A DNA stretch of 64,000 nt, from contig NZ_CP029197.1 in assembly GCF_008639165.1 (NCBI RefSeq), forward strand, positions 3,348,001 through 3,412,000, in the 5' to 3' direction. The DNA is from Streptomyces venezuelae ATCC 10712. GTDB taxonomy: Bacteria > Actinomycetota > Actinomycetes > Streptomycetales > Streptomycetaceae. This document shows positions 35,761 through 44,778 of this stretch, piece by piece (within the stretch, counting starts at the first letter, position 1; each line of letters begins with the position of its first letter). Below the pieces are notes generated by a model, which had not been told where the DNA came from, did no database searches, and was given only the letters and a program-made list of their open reading frames with translations. The translations under genes and the position numbers were made by a program.

Positions 35761-36597
35761 TCATGGCAGGTACCGCGCGAACTCGTCCAGGACCCCCAGG
35801 ACCTCCCGCTCGTCGCCCGGCGGGAGCTGGAGGACGACCTCCTCGCAGCCGAGTTCCGCGTAGTGGGCGAGTTTGCCGGGGCTCGGGAGGACCGCGTACG
35901 GGACGAGCTGCAGGGTCTTCGGGTCGCGGCCGGCGGACTCCCAGGCCTCGCGGAGGACCGGGAGCGACTCCGTCAGACCCCGGCCGCCGATCGGCATCCA
36001 GCCGTCCGCCTCCGCGGCGATCCGCGCGAAGAGCTTCGGGCCCGCCGCGCCGCCGAGGAGGATGCGGGGCGCGCCGCCGTGGGGCGGCTTGGGCCAGGCC
36101 TCCGAGGCGCTGACGGAGCGGCCGAACTGCCCTTCGTACGCGGTGGGTTCCGGCGCCCACAGCGCCCGCATCAGGGCCAGCCGGTCGTGGGTGAGGGCCC
36201 GGCGGGTGGACCAGTCGACGCCGTGGTCGGCGGCCTCCTCGCGGTTCCAGCCGTAGCCGACGCCGAGGGTGAAGCGGCCGCCGGAGAGGTGGTCGAGGGT
36301 GGCGATCTGCTTGGCGAGGGCGATGGCGTCGTGCTCGGCGATCAGCGTGACGCCGGTGCCGAGTCCGAGCCGTTCGGTGACGGCGGCGGCCTGCCCGAGC
36401 GCCACGAAGGGGTCGAGTATGCGGCTGTACTCCCGGGGCAGTTCGCCGCCCGCCGGGTAGGGCGTGGTCCGGTCGACGGGGATGTGGGTGTGCTCGGGCA
36501 GGTAGAGCCCGCCGAAGCCCCGCTCCTCCAGCTCGCGCGCGAGCCGTACGGGGGTGATGGTCTCGTCGGTCAGGAAGATCGTGGTCGAGATCCGCAT
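35761..36597 (-). CDS. LLM-class F420-type oxidoreductase
   Basis: 278 residues, luciferase-like TIM barrel. Typical features are [16 protein letters not shown] at the start, [16 protein letters not shown] (about residue 28), [16 protein letters not shown] [22 protein letters not shown] (about 115-136) and [11 protein letters not shown] near the end. The DHLSGGR and GVG-x-GWN segments fit F420-dependent members rather than FMN monooxygenases. ATG at 36597 is the natural start, though the ribosome-binding site is weak. It follows fbiC on the same strand, 88 bp upstream of it, so the two may be co-transcribed. Substrate unknown. Confidence 0.85.
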   Translation of the reverse strand: MRISTTIFLTDETITPVRLARELEERGFGGLYLPEHTHIPVDRTTPYPAGGELPREYSRILDPFVALGQAAAVTERLGLGTGVTLIAEHDAIALAKQIATLDHLSGGRFTLGVGYGWNREEAADHGVDWSTRRALTHDRLALMRALWAPEPTAYEGQFGRSVSASEAWPKPPHGGAPRILLGGAAGPKLFARIAAEADGWMPIGGRGLTESLPVLREAWESAGRDPKTLQLVPYAVLPSPGKLAHYAELGCEEVVLQLPPGDEREVLGVLDEFARYLP

Positions 36598-36731
36598 AGC
36601 GGCACGGTAGGGGGTGCGGCGTGGAATTCCGAGAGCCGCGACACGAGCCGTCCGGGTCGCGTCCGCCACCGGCGGCCGTGCGCCGGAAAAACGGCCTGCG
36701 GTGTGCCGCGCCGCCCCCCTACTGTGGCCCG

Positions 36732-37472
36732 GTGCTGCAGCGAATCGAGTCGTTCTACGACGCCGTCCCCCGTTCCTCCGCCCGCGCCGAGGAGTTCGGC
36801 CCGCTGACCCTGTTCGTGCGGGAGGGGGAGGGCTGGCCCTTCTACGCCCGCCCCGCGCTCGGCCACACCGGCGACGTGCCGGTCGAGGCCGTGGAGGCCG
36901 TACGGGCGCGGCAGCGGGAGCTCGGCGTGCCCGAGGCCTTCGAGTGGGTCGCGGAGACCACGCCGGGGCTGCGCGCGGCCGTCGAGGCGAGCGGGCTCAC
37001 CGTGCACGAGCATCCGCTGATGGTCCTGGAGGGCGAGGGGACCGCCGTACCGGTCCCCGAGGGGATCACCGTGCGGATGGTCGGCGCGGACGACGCCGCT
37101 CTGGAGAGCGCGGTCGCCGCCCCGTACGCCGCGTTCGGCGCGGAACCGCAGCCGGGGACGGCCGAGCACGTCGCCGGGCGGATCACGGCCGGGCTCACGG
37201 CGCTCGCGGCGGCGTACGACCCCGAGGGCCGGGCTCTCGCGGCCGGGCAGCACCAGCCCGTCGGGGCGGTCACCGAGATCGTCGGCGTGGGCACCGTCCC
37301 GTCGGCCCGCCGCCGTGGCCTCGGGCTCGCGGTGACGGCCGCGCTCGTCGCGGACGCCCGGGCGCGGGGCACGGAGCTGGTGTTCCTGTCGGCCTCGGAC
37401 GCGGACGTGGCCCGGCTCTACGGCCGGCTCGGGTTCCGTACGGTCGCCACAGCGCTCATCGCGGAGAGCTGA
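36732..37472 (+). CDS. GNAT-family N-acetyltransferase, probably leaderless
   Basis: 246 residues. The C-terminal half (about 110-246) is a GNAT domain with acetyl-CoA loop VGTVPSARRRGLGLAVTAAL (Q/RxxGxG/A) and the closing LYGRLGFRTV. The N-terminal ~105 residues are a second, degenerate GNAT-like or family-specific domain. The GTG at 36732 is preferred. Upstream in-frame ATG at 36621 would add Arg/Pro-rich, non-conserved residues. TACTGT lies 8-13 bp before the GTG, where a -10 hexamer would make a leaderless transcript. Substrate unknown. Confidence 0.78.
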   Translation: MLQRIESFYDAVPRSSARAEEFGPLTLFVREGEGWPFYARPALGHTGDVPVEAVEAVRARQRELGVPEAFEWVAETTPGLRAAVEASGLTVHEHPLMVLEGEGTAVPVPEGITVRMVGADDAALESAVAAPYAAFGAEPQPGTAEHVAGRITAGLTALAAAYDPEGRALAAGQHQPVGAVTEIVGVGTVPSARRRGLGLAVTAALVADARARGTELVFLSASDADVARLYGRLGFRTVATALIAES

Positions 37473-37971
37473 GCGCGGCGGCGGTCCGCGTGCGGGGCTC
37501 CCTGATCATCCACAGGTCGTACGGGGTCTCCGTCTCCACGGTGAACCCCTCCCGCTCGTAGAGCCGGACGGCCGCGCTGCCCCGCAGGGACTGCAGGCGT
37601 ACGGGCAGGCCTGCGGCGTCCGCCCGGTCGAGGAGCTCCCGCAGCACCGCCGTGCCGAAGCCGCGGCCCTGGGTCTCGGGGGCGAGGTAGAAGTGCTCCA
37701 GCCAGAAGCCCTCCGTGTCGCTGTGGTCGGGTCCGTGGCCCTGGTCGCCGACCTCGGCGTTCGGGACGAGGGCCGCGCAGCCCGCGAAGGCCCCGTCCAC
37801 CTCGACGATCCAGGTGTGCTCGGCCCGGAACCGGTTCCGCAGCCGCTGCCGCACCTGGTGCTCGTCGTAGACGCCGAGCCTGACCAGGTCGTCCCGCATC
37901 ACCACCGCCCGGAGCTCGGCGACGGCCTCGACGTCCTCCGCCCGTGCCGGGCGCATCGACCAAGTGATCAT
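37456..37971 (-). CDS. GNAT-family N-acetyltransferase
   Basis: 171 residues, single GNAT domain. LEHFYLAPETQGRGFGTAVLRELLDRA (about residues 90-116) is the acetyl-CoA binding motif, and LYEREGFTVETETPYDLWM (about 139-157) is the closing strand and helix. The pattern is like many small-molecule or ribosomal-protein acetyltransferases. The ATG at 37971 opens MITWSMRPARAEDV. It converges with the preceding GNAT gene and overlaps its end by 17 bp. Substrate unknown. Confidence 0.85.
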   Translation of the reverse strand: MITWSMRPARAEDVEAVAELRAVVMRDDLVRLGVYDEHQVRQRLRNRFRAEHTWIVEVDGAFAGCAALVPNAEVGDQGHGPDHSDTEGFWLEHFYLAPETQGRGFGTAVLRELLDRADAAGLPVRLQSLRGSAAVRLYEREGFTVETETPYDLWMIREPRTRTAAALSSPR

Positions 37972-38058
37972 GTCCGCATCATAGGGAAGCGCGCCGCGCC
38001 CCCGTCCGTCGCCGGACCGGCTCGTAACCGGATGCGCGTGCTCCGCGTTACGACGGAC

Positions 38059-38274
38059 ATGAAGAGGATCCTCACCGCAGCCGCCCTGACCGTCTTCGCC
38101 GCCGCGGGCGCGGCCGGCGCCACCGCCGGCACCGCCGCCGCCGACACCGGCGGCATGAACCTGCCCTCGGTCGTCCCGCTCAGCGGCGTCCTGGCCCCCA
38201 AGGCCAAGCCGGCCGGCACCCCCGACCTCCCGCCCGCCAACGCGGCGGTGGAGCGCCTGCTGCCCGGGCGCTGA
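38059..38274 (+). CDS. Small secreted peptide
   Basis: 71-residue precursor. Signal peptide MKRILTAAALTVFAAAGAAG... with a likely cut after an Ala-rich AAA-D region near residue 33 leaves a mature peptide of about 38-40 residues, beginning TGGMNLPSV and rich in Pro and Ala, with no cysteine. The ATG at 38059 is chosen for the signal; there is no strong ribosome-binding site. A perfect terminator follows at 38292-38328, supporting a real monocistronic gene. Streptomyces encodes many such small secreted peptides; no function is recognised. Confidence 0.68.
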   Translation: MKRILTAAALTVFAAAGAAGATAGTAAADTGGMNLPSVVPLSGVLAPKAKPAGTPDLPPANAAVERLLPGR

Positions 38275-38291
38275 CCGGCCGGAAGGAAAGA

Positions 38292-38328
38292 CGAGGATGG
38301 CGGGCCCCCCACGGGCCCGCCATCCTCG
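38292..38328. terminator. Bidirectional terminator between secreted peptide and APC permease
   Basis: Perfect 16-bp arms at 38292-38307 and 38313-38328 with a 5-nt loop, between convergent stops at 38274 and 38350. Confidence 0.9.
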
Positions 38329-38349
38329 CGTTTCCGGTACGCCTCGGCG

Positions 38350-39924
38350 TCAGTCGGCGACCACCAGGGACGGGGTCTCCTTCGTCAGGACCTCGCCGCG
38401 GAAGAAGGCGGGGCTGCGGCGCTGCATGACCAGCATGATCACCACGCCGATGAGCAGCAGTCCGACGCCGATCACGAAGACCGAGCCGACGCCGAAGACC
38501 GCGGAGCCTGAGCCGTACGCCGGGTCCCACATGTCGTACAGGGTCTTGCCGAAGACGGCGGTCAGCATGAGTCCGCCGAGCAGCGGCATCAGGCCCTTGT
38601 AGGCGAAGTCCCGGCCGGAGCGGAAGAGCTCGCCGCGGAAGTACCAGACGCAGGCGAAGGCCGTGAGCGCGTAGTAGAAGCAGATCATCAGGCCGAGCGC
38701 GTAGATGGTGTCGACCAGGACGTTCTCGCTGAGCAGGGTCATCACGGTGTAGAAGACGCCGGTGGCGACGCCGGCCACGATCGTGGCCTTGCCGGGGGTC
38801 TTGAAGACCGGGTGGACCTTGGTGAAGGACTTCGGCAGCGCCTCGTACGTGGCCATCGCGAGCACCGTGCGGGCCACCGGGATGAACGTGGTCTGGAGGC
38901 TGGCGGCCGCCGAGGCGAGGACCGCGACGAAGAGCAGGATGCCGAGCGTGGGGCCCATGACGGGGCCGGCGAGCGCGGCGAAGACGTTGTCGGAGGTCTC
39001 CGGGTTGGCGAGGCCGAGGCCGTCCTCGCCGGAGCCGACGACCATCTGGGCGGCGATGCCGGTGGCCAGGTAGGAGCCGACCAGGACGACCATGGCGATG
39101 AGCGCGGCGCGGCCGGGGGTCTTGGCGCTGCCGGTGGTCTCCTCGTTGGTCGCCATGCAGGCGTCCCAGCCCCAGTACATGAAGATCGAGAGCGAGAGGC
39201 CGGCGGTGAAGGCGGCGAAGGACTGGACCGCGAAGGGGTTCATCCAGGACCAGGAGAAGTCGACCGAGGTCTCGAAGGAGCCGGCCTTGGTGAGGGCCAT
39301 GCCCACGAAGACGGCGAGCACGACGAGCTGGAGGCCGACGAGGGTGTACTGGACGCCCTTGGTGGCGGTCATGCCGCGGTAGCTGATCGCGGTGGCCGCG
39401 GCGATGAGCGCGAGGCAGGTGAGGATGTGGACGGCCTTGTTGTCGTCCAGGGCGGCGATGGATTCGCTGCCGCTGATCTCACCGGCGAGGAGCCAGAAGT
39501 ACGAGGTGGCGACGCCCGCCAGGTTGGAGAGGACGATGATCGTCGCGATGACCAGGCCCCAGCCGCACATCCAGCCGATCCGGGGCCCGAAGGCCTTCAC
39601 GGTCCAGGTGAAGGAGGTGCCGCAGTCGGGCATGACCTTGTTGAGTTCCCGGTACGCGAAGGCGACGAGGAGCATCGGGAGGAAGCCGGCGAGGAAGATC
39701 GCGGGCATCTGCAGGCCGACCTCGCCCGCGGTGGAGCCGAGGGTGGAGGTCAGGCAGTAGACGGGGGCGACGGTCGAGATGCCGATGACGGCACTGCCGA
39801 GGAGGCCGACGGAGTTGCCGCCGAGGCCTTTGGTGCGCACGCCGTGGGCGCTGTCGGTGTCACCCGGGGCGTTGACGCCCCTTACCGTGTCTCCGGCCTG
39901 GGGCCGTGCTTCCACCTGAGTCAT
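38350..39924 (-). CDS. APC-superfamily amino acid/amine permease
   Basis: 524 residues, about 12-14 helices. The first helix after a soluble head has GSAVIGISTVAPVYCLTS (about residue 45-62), the substrate-contact region of APC carriers. MYWGWDACMATNEETTGSAKTPGRAA (about 250-275) is the typical loop and helix 6-8 motif. Amino acid or amine uptake is likely; specificity is not evident. ATG at 39924 (MTQVEARP) is used; a GTG ten codons earlier at 39954 is an alternative. A TetR-type palindrome lies 130 bp upstream at 40056-40079. Confidence 0.83.
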   Translation of the reverse strand: MTQVEARPQAGDTVRGVNAPGDTDSAHGVRTKGLGGNSVGLLGSAVIGISTVAPVYCLTSTLGSTAGEVGLQMPAIFLAGFLPMLLVAFAYRELNKVMPDCGTSFTWTVKAFGPRIGWMCGWGLVIATIIVLSNLAGVATSYFWLLAGEISGSESIAALDDNKAVHILTCLALIAAATAISYRGMTATKGVQYTLVGLQLVVLAVFVGMALTKAGSFETSVDFSWSWMNPFAVQSFAAFTAGLSLSIFMYWGWDACMATNEETTGSAKTPGRAALIAMVVLVGSYLATGIAAQMVVGSGEDGLGLANPETSDNVFAALAGPVMGPTLGILLFVAVLASAAASLQTTFIPVARTVLAMATYEALPKSFTKVHPVFKTPGKATIVAGVATGVFYTVMTLLSENVLVDTIYALGLMICFYYALTAFACVWYFRGELFRSGRDFAYKGLMPLLGGLMLTAVFGKTLYDMWDPAYGSGSAVFGVGSVFVIGVGLLLIGVVIMLVMQRRSPAFFRGEVLTKETPSLVVAD

Positions 39925-40055
39925 GAACAGGACGTTAAATGCTGCGGTTTCCACATCCGGAGGATCAAAATCCGCTCACCTGATCGATCACCGCCTTGCA
40001 TTGCGCGGGTCGAAACGGACGCCCGCCAATGATTGAAAGATCGACGACCGGGACG

Positions 40056-40079
40056 GACCGACCAACTGGTAGGTCGGTC
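40056..40079. promoter_or_regulatory. TetR-type operator upstream of the APC permease
   Basis: GACCGACC-n8-GGTCGGTC, perfect 8-bp arms at 40056-40063 and 40072-40079, with a smaller inner symmetry. The shape is typical of TetR-family sites. It lies between the permease start and the end of the aldehyde dehydrogenase gene, so the permease is the likely target. No regulator gene is adjacent. Confidence 0.7.
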
Positions 40080-40162
40080 GATCCATGTCCGATATGCGGG
40101 AACCGCAGCCGAGCCCGAAATGTCCGTTTCCAAATTTTCCCGAGGAATTTTCGCGGCCGTCC

Positions 40163-41617
40163 TCAGCCCGGCCACACCACCGCCTGCAGCTCGCTGTAGG
40201 CATGCAGCGCGTACGAGCCGACGTCCCTTCCGACACCGCTCTTCTTGAATCCGCCGAACGGCGCCTCCATGTTCCGGCCGATCGTGTTCACGCCCACCCC
40301 GCCGGCCCGCAGCCGGGCCGCGATCCGGAAGGCGCGGGCCACGTCGCCCGACCACACGTAGTCGAGGAGGCCGTAGTCGCTGTCGTTGGCGAGCGCGATC
40401 CCCTCCTCCTCGTCGTCGAAGGGAACGACCACGACCACCGGCCCGAAGATCTCCTCCCGGACCACCCGCATCTCGTTGGTGCAGTCGGCGAGCAGCGTCG
40501 GCGCCACGTAGAAGCCCTTCGCGAAGTCCGGACGCTCACCGCCCGCGACGACCCGCGCCCCTTCCTTCCGCCCCAGCTCGACGTACGCCTCCACCCGGTC
40601 GCGGTGCGCGGCCGAGATCACCGGGCCGACGACCGTGCCCTTCTCCGCCGGGTCCCCCACCTTCATGAAGGCCAGATAGCCGGTGAGCTTCTCGATCAGC
40701 CGCTCGTAGATCCCGCGCTGGGCCAGCACCCGGGTCGGAGCCGTACAGATCTGCCCGCTGTAGAAGGAGAACGTCGTCCCGATCCCCATCACCGCCGAGT
40801 CCAGGTCGGCGTCGTCGAAGACCAGCGCCGCGCCCTTCCCGCCCAGCTCCATCAGCTGCCGCTTGAGCGTGCGGCCGCAGACCTCGCCGATCGCCTGCCC
40901 GACCGCCGTGGAGCCGGTGAACGACACCATGTCGACGTCCGGGGAGTCCACGGCCGCCTCCCCGGCCTCCGCCGACGAGCCGGTCACCACGTTCACCACC
41001 CCCGGCGGGACACCCGCCTCCTCCAGGGCCCGGGTCATCGCGTACACGGAGAGCGGGTCCTGAGGGGCCGGCTTCACCAGGACCGTGTTGCCCATCGCGA
41101 GCGCCGGGGCGATCTTGCCCGCCGGGTTGGCCCACGGGTTGTTGTACGAGGTGATGCAGGTGACCACGCCGACCGGGCGCCGCACCGCCACCGCGCCGAA
41201 CACCCCGGCCCTCCCCATCGGCCCCGCCTCGTTGATCTGCGGGGGCAGCGCCTGCTCGACCGGCTCCAGGGCGCCCCGCGCGTATCGCCGGAAGCGCGAG
41301 GAGCCGACCGCGACCTGCATCCCGCGCGCGGTGCCGGTCGTCGCGCCCGTCTCCGCCCGGGCCAGGAGCGTGTTCGCCTCGGCGTCCCTCGCCATCAGGT
41401 CGGCCGCCCGGTCCAGGATCGCGGCCCGCTCCTCCGGGGTCGTCCGGGACCAGGAGGCGAAGGCCTCCCGGGCCGCGGCGGCCGCCTCGTACACCTGGGC
41501 GCGGGAGGCCTCGGGGGCGAGACCGACGACCTCCTCGGTGGCGGGGTCGATCACCTCGTAGTGTCCGCCGTCGGGCTCGACCCACTCGCCCCCGACGAAG
41601 AGCTTCTCCGTCCTCAC
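40163..41617 (-). CDS. NAD(P)-dependent aldehyde dehydrogenase
   Basis: 484 residues, the usual ALDH length. Visible motifs are TCITSYNNPWANPAGKIAPALAMGN (cofactor domain, about 150-175), FTGSTAVGQAIG (about 225), MELGGKGA (general base Glu, about 250) and the catalytic cysteine in SGQICTAP (about 285). EEIFGPVVVV and the FGGFKKSGVGRD tail close it. It oxidises an aldehyde to an acid. The GTG at 41617 overlaps the stop of the upstream amidohydrolase as GTGA, indicating translational coupling. Aromatic or cyclic aldehydes are plausible substrates given the context. Confidence 0.92.
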   Translation of the reverse strand: MRTEKLFVGGEWVEPDGGHYEVIDPATEEVVGLAPEASRAQVYEAAAAAREAFASWSRTTPEERAAILDRAADLMARDAEANTLLARAETGATTGTARGMQVAVGSSRFRRYARGALEPVEQALPPQINEAGPMGRAGVFGAVAVRRPVGVVTCITSYNNPWANPAGKIAPALAMGNTVLVKPAPQDPLSVYAMTRALEEAGVPPGVVNVVTGSSAEAGEAAVDSPDVDMVSFTGSTAVGQAIGEVCGRTLKRQLMELGGKGAALVFDDADLDSAVMGIGTTFSFYSGQICTAPTRVLAQRGIYERLIEKLTGYLAFMKVGDPAEKGTVVGPVISAAHRDRVEAYVELGRKEGARVVAGGERPDFAKGFYVAPTLLADCTNEMRVVREEIFGPVVVVVPFDDEEEGIALANDSDYGLLDYVWSGDVARAFRIAARLRAGGVGVNTIGRNMEAPFGGFKKSGVGRDVGSYALHAYSELQAVVWPG

Positions 41618-43353
41618 CGGGTGCTCACCGTCCTCGTGTCGCGGCCGGAGCGCAGCACCTTCCCGGGGATCGCGCCGGTCACCTCGTCGTCCCGTACCGT
41701 CTCGACGCCGTTGACCCGGACCGACACGATGCCGACGGCCCGCGAGTCGAGCCGCGGGCTGTCCCCGGGCAGGTCGTGCACGAGGGTCGCCGGGCCGGCG
41801 TCGATCCGCTCCGGGTCGAAGAGGACCAGGTCGGCGTGGAAGCCCTCGGTGATCCGGCCGCGCTCGCGGAGTCCGAAGAGCCGGGCCGGGTCGTCGGTCA
41901 GCATCTTCACGGCCCGCTCCAGGGGCACCAGCTTCCGGCCGCGCAGGCAGTCGCCGATGAACCGGGTCGTGTACGGCGCCCCGCACATCCGGTCCAGGTG
42001 CGCGCCGGCGTCCGAGCCGCCGAGCATGACGTCCTCGTGGTCCCAGGTCTCGCGGCGCAGTGCCCAGGAGGCCGGGTCGTTGTCGCTGGGCATCGGCCAC
42101 AGGACGGTGCGGAGTTCGTCGTTGGCGCAGATCTCGACGAGGCACTGGAAGGGGTCCTGGCCGCGCTCGGCCGCGATGTCGCCGACGACGCGGCCGGTGA
42201 GGCCGTCGTTCTCGGCGCTGTACGTGTCGCCGATGACGTACCGCCCGAAGTGGGCGAGGCGGCGGAAGACCCCGGCCTCCTTGGAGTCGGCGCGCCGCAG
42301 CATCTCGGCCCGCACGTCCGGGTCGCGGAGCTTCGCGATCCGCTCGGGGACGGGGAGGGCGAGGATCTCGCCCCATCCGGGGATGAGGTTGAGGGCGCAG
42401 AAGGTCCCGAGCGACATGTTCATCGGGGTGAGGATCGGCATGGTGAGGGCGACGATCCGGCCGCCGGACTTCCGGGCCCGCTCGGAGGCGGTGAGCTGGC
42501 GCGGGACGCGCTCGGGGACGGCGGCGTCGATGGTGAGGACGTTCCAGTTGAGGGGGCGTCCGGCGGCGGCGGTCATCTCGACGAACAGGTCGATCTCGTC
42601 GTCGGAGAACTGGTCGAGGCAGCCGGCCAGGATCGCTTCGAGCTGGGTGCCCTCGTGCTCGCCGACGGCCCGGGACAGCGCGACGAGCTCCGCCGGGGTG
42701 GCGTGCCGGGAGGCGACGGGGGCGCCGTCGCCGTCGGAGTGGGTGGCGGACTGGGTGGTGGAGAGTCCCCAGGCGCCGGCCTCCATGGCCTCCTTGAGCA
42801 GGGCGACCATCTGCGCGAGCTGCGCGGGGGTGGGCTGCCCGCCGACGGCGTCGGGGCCCATCACGTACCGGCGCAGGGCGCAGTGGCCCACCATGAATCC
42901 GGCGTTGACGGCGATCCGGCCGTCGAGGGCGTCGAGGTACTCGGCGAAGGAGGACCAGGACCAGTCGACGCCCTCCTCCAGGGCCTTCAGGGCCATCCCC
43001 TCGACCTTGGACATCATGCGGCGGGTGTAGTCGGCGTCCTCGGGCCGGTCCGGGTGGAGCGGGGCGAGGGTGAAGCCGCAGTTGCCGCCGGCGACGGTGG
43101 TGACGCCGTGGTTCATGGACGGGGTGGCGTAGGGGTCCCAGAAGAGCTGGGCGTCGTAGTGGGTGTGCGGGTCGACGAAGCCGGGGGTGAGGACGAGTCC
43201 GGTGGCGTCCTCGGTGGTCCGGGCGTCCTCGCGTACGGTGCCGGGCTCGGCGACGACGGCGATCCGCCCGTCGCGTATGCCGACGTCGGCGGCGAAGGCG
43301 GGGGCGCCGGTGCCGTCCACGACGGTGGCACCCGTGATGAGGTGGTCGAGCAT
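41614..43353 (-). CDS. N-acyl-D-amino-acid deacylase-like amidohydrolase
   Basis: 579 residues, metal-dependent amidohydrolase. The metal-binding HxH is in VDPHTHYDAQ (about 61-70). Other family parts are NHGVTTVAGGNCGFTLAP (about 82-99), GAWGLSTTQ (about 195) and the late Asp in GGSDAGAHLDRMCGAPY (about 457-473). D-aminoacylase-type enzymes hydrolyse amides or related bonds; in catabolic clusters close relatives act on cyclic or acylated compounds. AAAGGGA lies 7 bp before the ATG at 43353. The GTGA overlap joins it to the aldehyde dehydrogenase, so the deacylation product may feed that enzyme. This operon lacks the 17-bp regulon palindrome. Confidence 0.85.
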   Translation of the reverse strand: MLDHLITGATVVDGTGAPAFAADVGIRDGRIAVVAEPGTVREDARTTEDATGLVLTPGFVDPHTHYDAQLFWDPYATPSMNHGVTTVAGGNCGFTLAPLHPDRPEDADYTRRMMSKVEGMALKALEEGVDWSWSSFAEYLDALDGRIAVNAGFMVGHCALRRYVMGPDAVGGQPTPAQLAQMVALLKEAMEAGAWGLSTTQSATHSDGDGAPVASRHATPAELVALSRAVGEHEGTQLEAILAGCLDQFSDDEIDLFVEMTAAAGRPLNWNVLTIDAAVPERVPRQLTASERARKSGGRIVALTMPILTPMNMSLGTFCALNLIPGWGEILALPVPERIAKLRDPDVRAEMLRRADSKEAGVFRRLAHFGRYVIGDTYSAENDGLTGRVVGDIAAERGQDPFQCLVEICANDELRTVLWPMPSDNDPASWALRRETWDHEDVMLGGSDAGAHLDRMCGAPYTTRFIGDCLRGRKLVPLERAVKMLTDDPARLFGLRERGRITEGFHADLVLFDPERIDAGPATLVHDLPGDSPRLDSRAVGIVSVRVNGVETVRDDEVTGAIPGKVLRSGRDTRTVSTR

Positions 43354-43376
43354 GACGGTCCCTTTCTGGACGTGGG

Positions 43377-43426
43377 CACGGGTGTGCCCCGGACCGGGGG
43401 CACACGGGTGTGCCCCGGACCGGGGG
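43377..43426. repeat. 24-bp direct repeat forming a hairpin, probable terminator
   Basis: CACGGGTGTGCC... is present twice as an exact 24-bp repeat (43377-43400 and 43403-43426). GTGTGCCCC (43382-43390) pairs with GGGGCACAC (43397-43405), and the second copy can form the same fold in part. It lies beyond the LLM gene stop at 43538 and before the amidohydrolase start, where a terminator is expected. Confidence 0.7.
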
Positions 43427-43537
43427 CCGCCGCGGAACGGCCTCCGGCCGGGGCCGGTACGGGGCGACGGTCCGGGAAGACACCGCCCCGCGCTTGTCGT
43501 GCACCGCCCGTCGGGCGCGGGACGTTACGGACCCGGC

Positions 43538-44662
43538 CTAGGAGCCGGCGGACTGGCGGAAGCGGGTGGTGCGGTGGACGGGGTCCGTGTCGATCTTCGG
43601 GATGACGTGCTCGCCGATGAGCTTGATCGAGTTCATGGTGTCCTCATACGAGATCCCGATCGGCAGCCCGAAGGACAGCTGGTCCGCCCCGGCCTGCTCC
43701 CACCGCTTGCACTGGGCGAGCACCTCCGACGGGTCGCCGCAGATCATCAGCTCCTCCTGGATGAGGAGTTCGATGATCTCGGCCGAGTACTCGGGGAGGA
43801 GCTCCGGCCACTCGGGGATGCCCTCGGGCCGCGGGAAGGTGTCGTGGTAGCGGAACAGCAGCGACTGGAGGTAGTTCAGGCCGCCGCCCACGGCGATCTC
43901 GACCGCCTTGTCGTGGGTCTCGGCGCAGATCGCGGTCGAGGTCACCATGACGTTGTCGTTGACGAAGTCGCCGATCGCCCTGGCTTCCTTGATCGCGGTC
44001 TTGTAGGACTCGACGACCCACTCCATGTCGGAGACCTTCTGCACGCTGAAGCCGAGGACGCCGAGGCCCTTCTTGCCGGCCATGGCGTACGAGGAGGGGG
44101 ACCCGGCCGCGTACCACATGGCGGGGTGGGACTTCCCGTACGGCTTGGGGAGGACCTTGCGGGGCGGCAGCGACCAGTGCTTGCCCTGGAAGCCGGCGTA
44201 CTCCTCCTGGAGCCACATCTTGGGGAACTCGGCGATCGTCTCCTCCCACAGCTCCTTGGTGTGGTTCATGTCGGTGATGCCCGGCATGAACCCGAGGATC
44301 TCGTGGGAGCCCGCGCCCCGGCCGGAGCCGAACTCGAAGCGGCCGCCGGAGAGGTGGTCGAGCATGGCGACCTTCTCGGCGACCTTCACCGGGTGGTTGA
44401 CGGGGGCGAGGGGGTTGAAGATGCCGGAGCCGAGGTGGATGCGGTCGGTGGCGTGGGCGAGGTAGCCCAGGTAGACGTCGTTGGCGGAGAGGTGCGAGTA
44501 CTCCTCCAGGAAGTGGTGCTCCGAGGCCCAGGCGTATTTGAAGCCGGACCTGTCCGCCTGGATGACGTACTCGGTCTCCTCCATGAGCGCCTTGTGCTCG
44601 GCTTCGGGATCGGTCTCGGCGCGCTTGCCGACGTATCCCTGTACGAAGATCCCGAATTCCAA
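43538..44662 (-). CDS. LLM-class flavin-dependent oxidoreductase (bacterial-luciferase-like)
   Basis: 374 residues, larger than the single-domain F420 enzymes and closer to FMN-dependent luciferase-like monooxygenases. MEFGIFVQGYVGKR is the conserved start, YAWASEHHFLEEYSHLSAN (about 43-61) the active-site loop, and RFEFGSGRGAGSHEILGF (about 108-125) the flavin phosphate region. The start is TTG at 44662, since MEFGIF aligns with the family N-terminus and no ATG or GTG in frame suits. Site B of the regulon operator lies 36 bp upstream and site C 99 bp upstream. It probably oxygenates the pathway substrate. Confidence 0.88.
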   Translation of the reverse strand: MEFGIFVQGYVGKRAETDPEAEHKALMEETEYVIQADRSGFKYAWASEHHFLEEYSHLSANDVYLGYLAHATDRIHLGSGIFNPLAPVNHPVKVAEKVAMLDHLSGGRFEFGSGRGAGSHEILGFMPGITDMNHTKELWEETIAEFPKMWLQEEYAGFQGKHWSLPPRKVLPKPYGKSHPAMWYAAGSPSSYAMAGKKGLGVLGFSVQKVSDMEWVVESYKTAIKEARAIGDFVNDNVMVTSTAICAETHDKAVEIAVGGGLNYLQSLLFRYHDTFPRPEGIPEWPELLPEYSAEIIELLIQEELMICGDPSEVLAQCKRWEQAGADQLSFGLPIGISYEDTMNSIKLIGEHVIPKIDTDPVHRTTRFRQSAGS

Positions 44663-44698
44663 GGGGGTTCACCGTCCTCGTGAGTTTCCGACGGAGTT

Positions 44699-44715
44699 TC
44701 TGACGTGCCGTCAGA
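44699..44715. promoter_or_regulatory. Catabolic-regulon operator, site B
   Basis: TCTGACGTGCCGTCAGA, 7-bp perfect arms about three central bases, 36 bp before the TTG start of the LLM gene at 44662. Confidence 0.8.
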
Positions 44716-44761
44716 TTTATGATGTGCCCGACTTTCGCACCGCGCGACAGGTGCGTCAATA

Positions 44762-44778
44762 CCTGATGGAGCGTCAGA
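44762..44778. promoter_or_regulatory. Catabolic-regulon operator, site C
   Basis: CCTGATGGAGCGTCAGA, a weaker copy. It overlaps the stop codon of the SDR gene at 44774 and lies 99 bp before the LLM start, so it may be an auxiliary site for that promoter. Confidence 0.6.

Noticed and set aside
33123..36113. 996-codon plus-strand open frame opposite fbiC
   Set aside because: fbiC with two radical-SAM cysteine motifs occupies the other strand; the plus-strand product has no domain.
43377..43426. 24-bp direct repeat as a regulon operator
   Set aside because: It does not match TCTGACGnnnCGTCAGA and forms a stable hairpin after a stop codon, so a terminator is more likely.
40163..43504. A single 1113-codon frame joining amidohydrolase and aldehyde dehydrogenase
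   Set aside because: The first part is in a different frame from the real amidohydrolase and is Arg/Pro-rich nonsense. The real genes are separate and overlap by GTGA.
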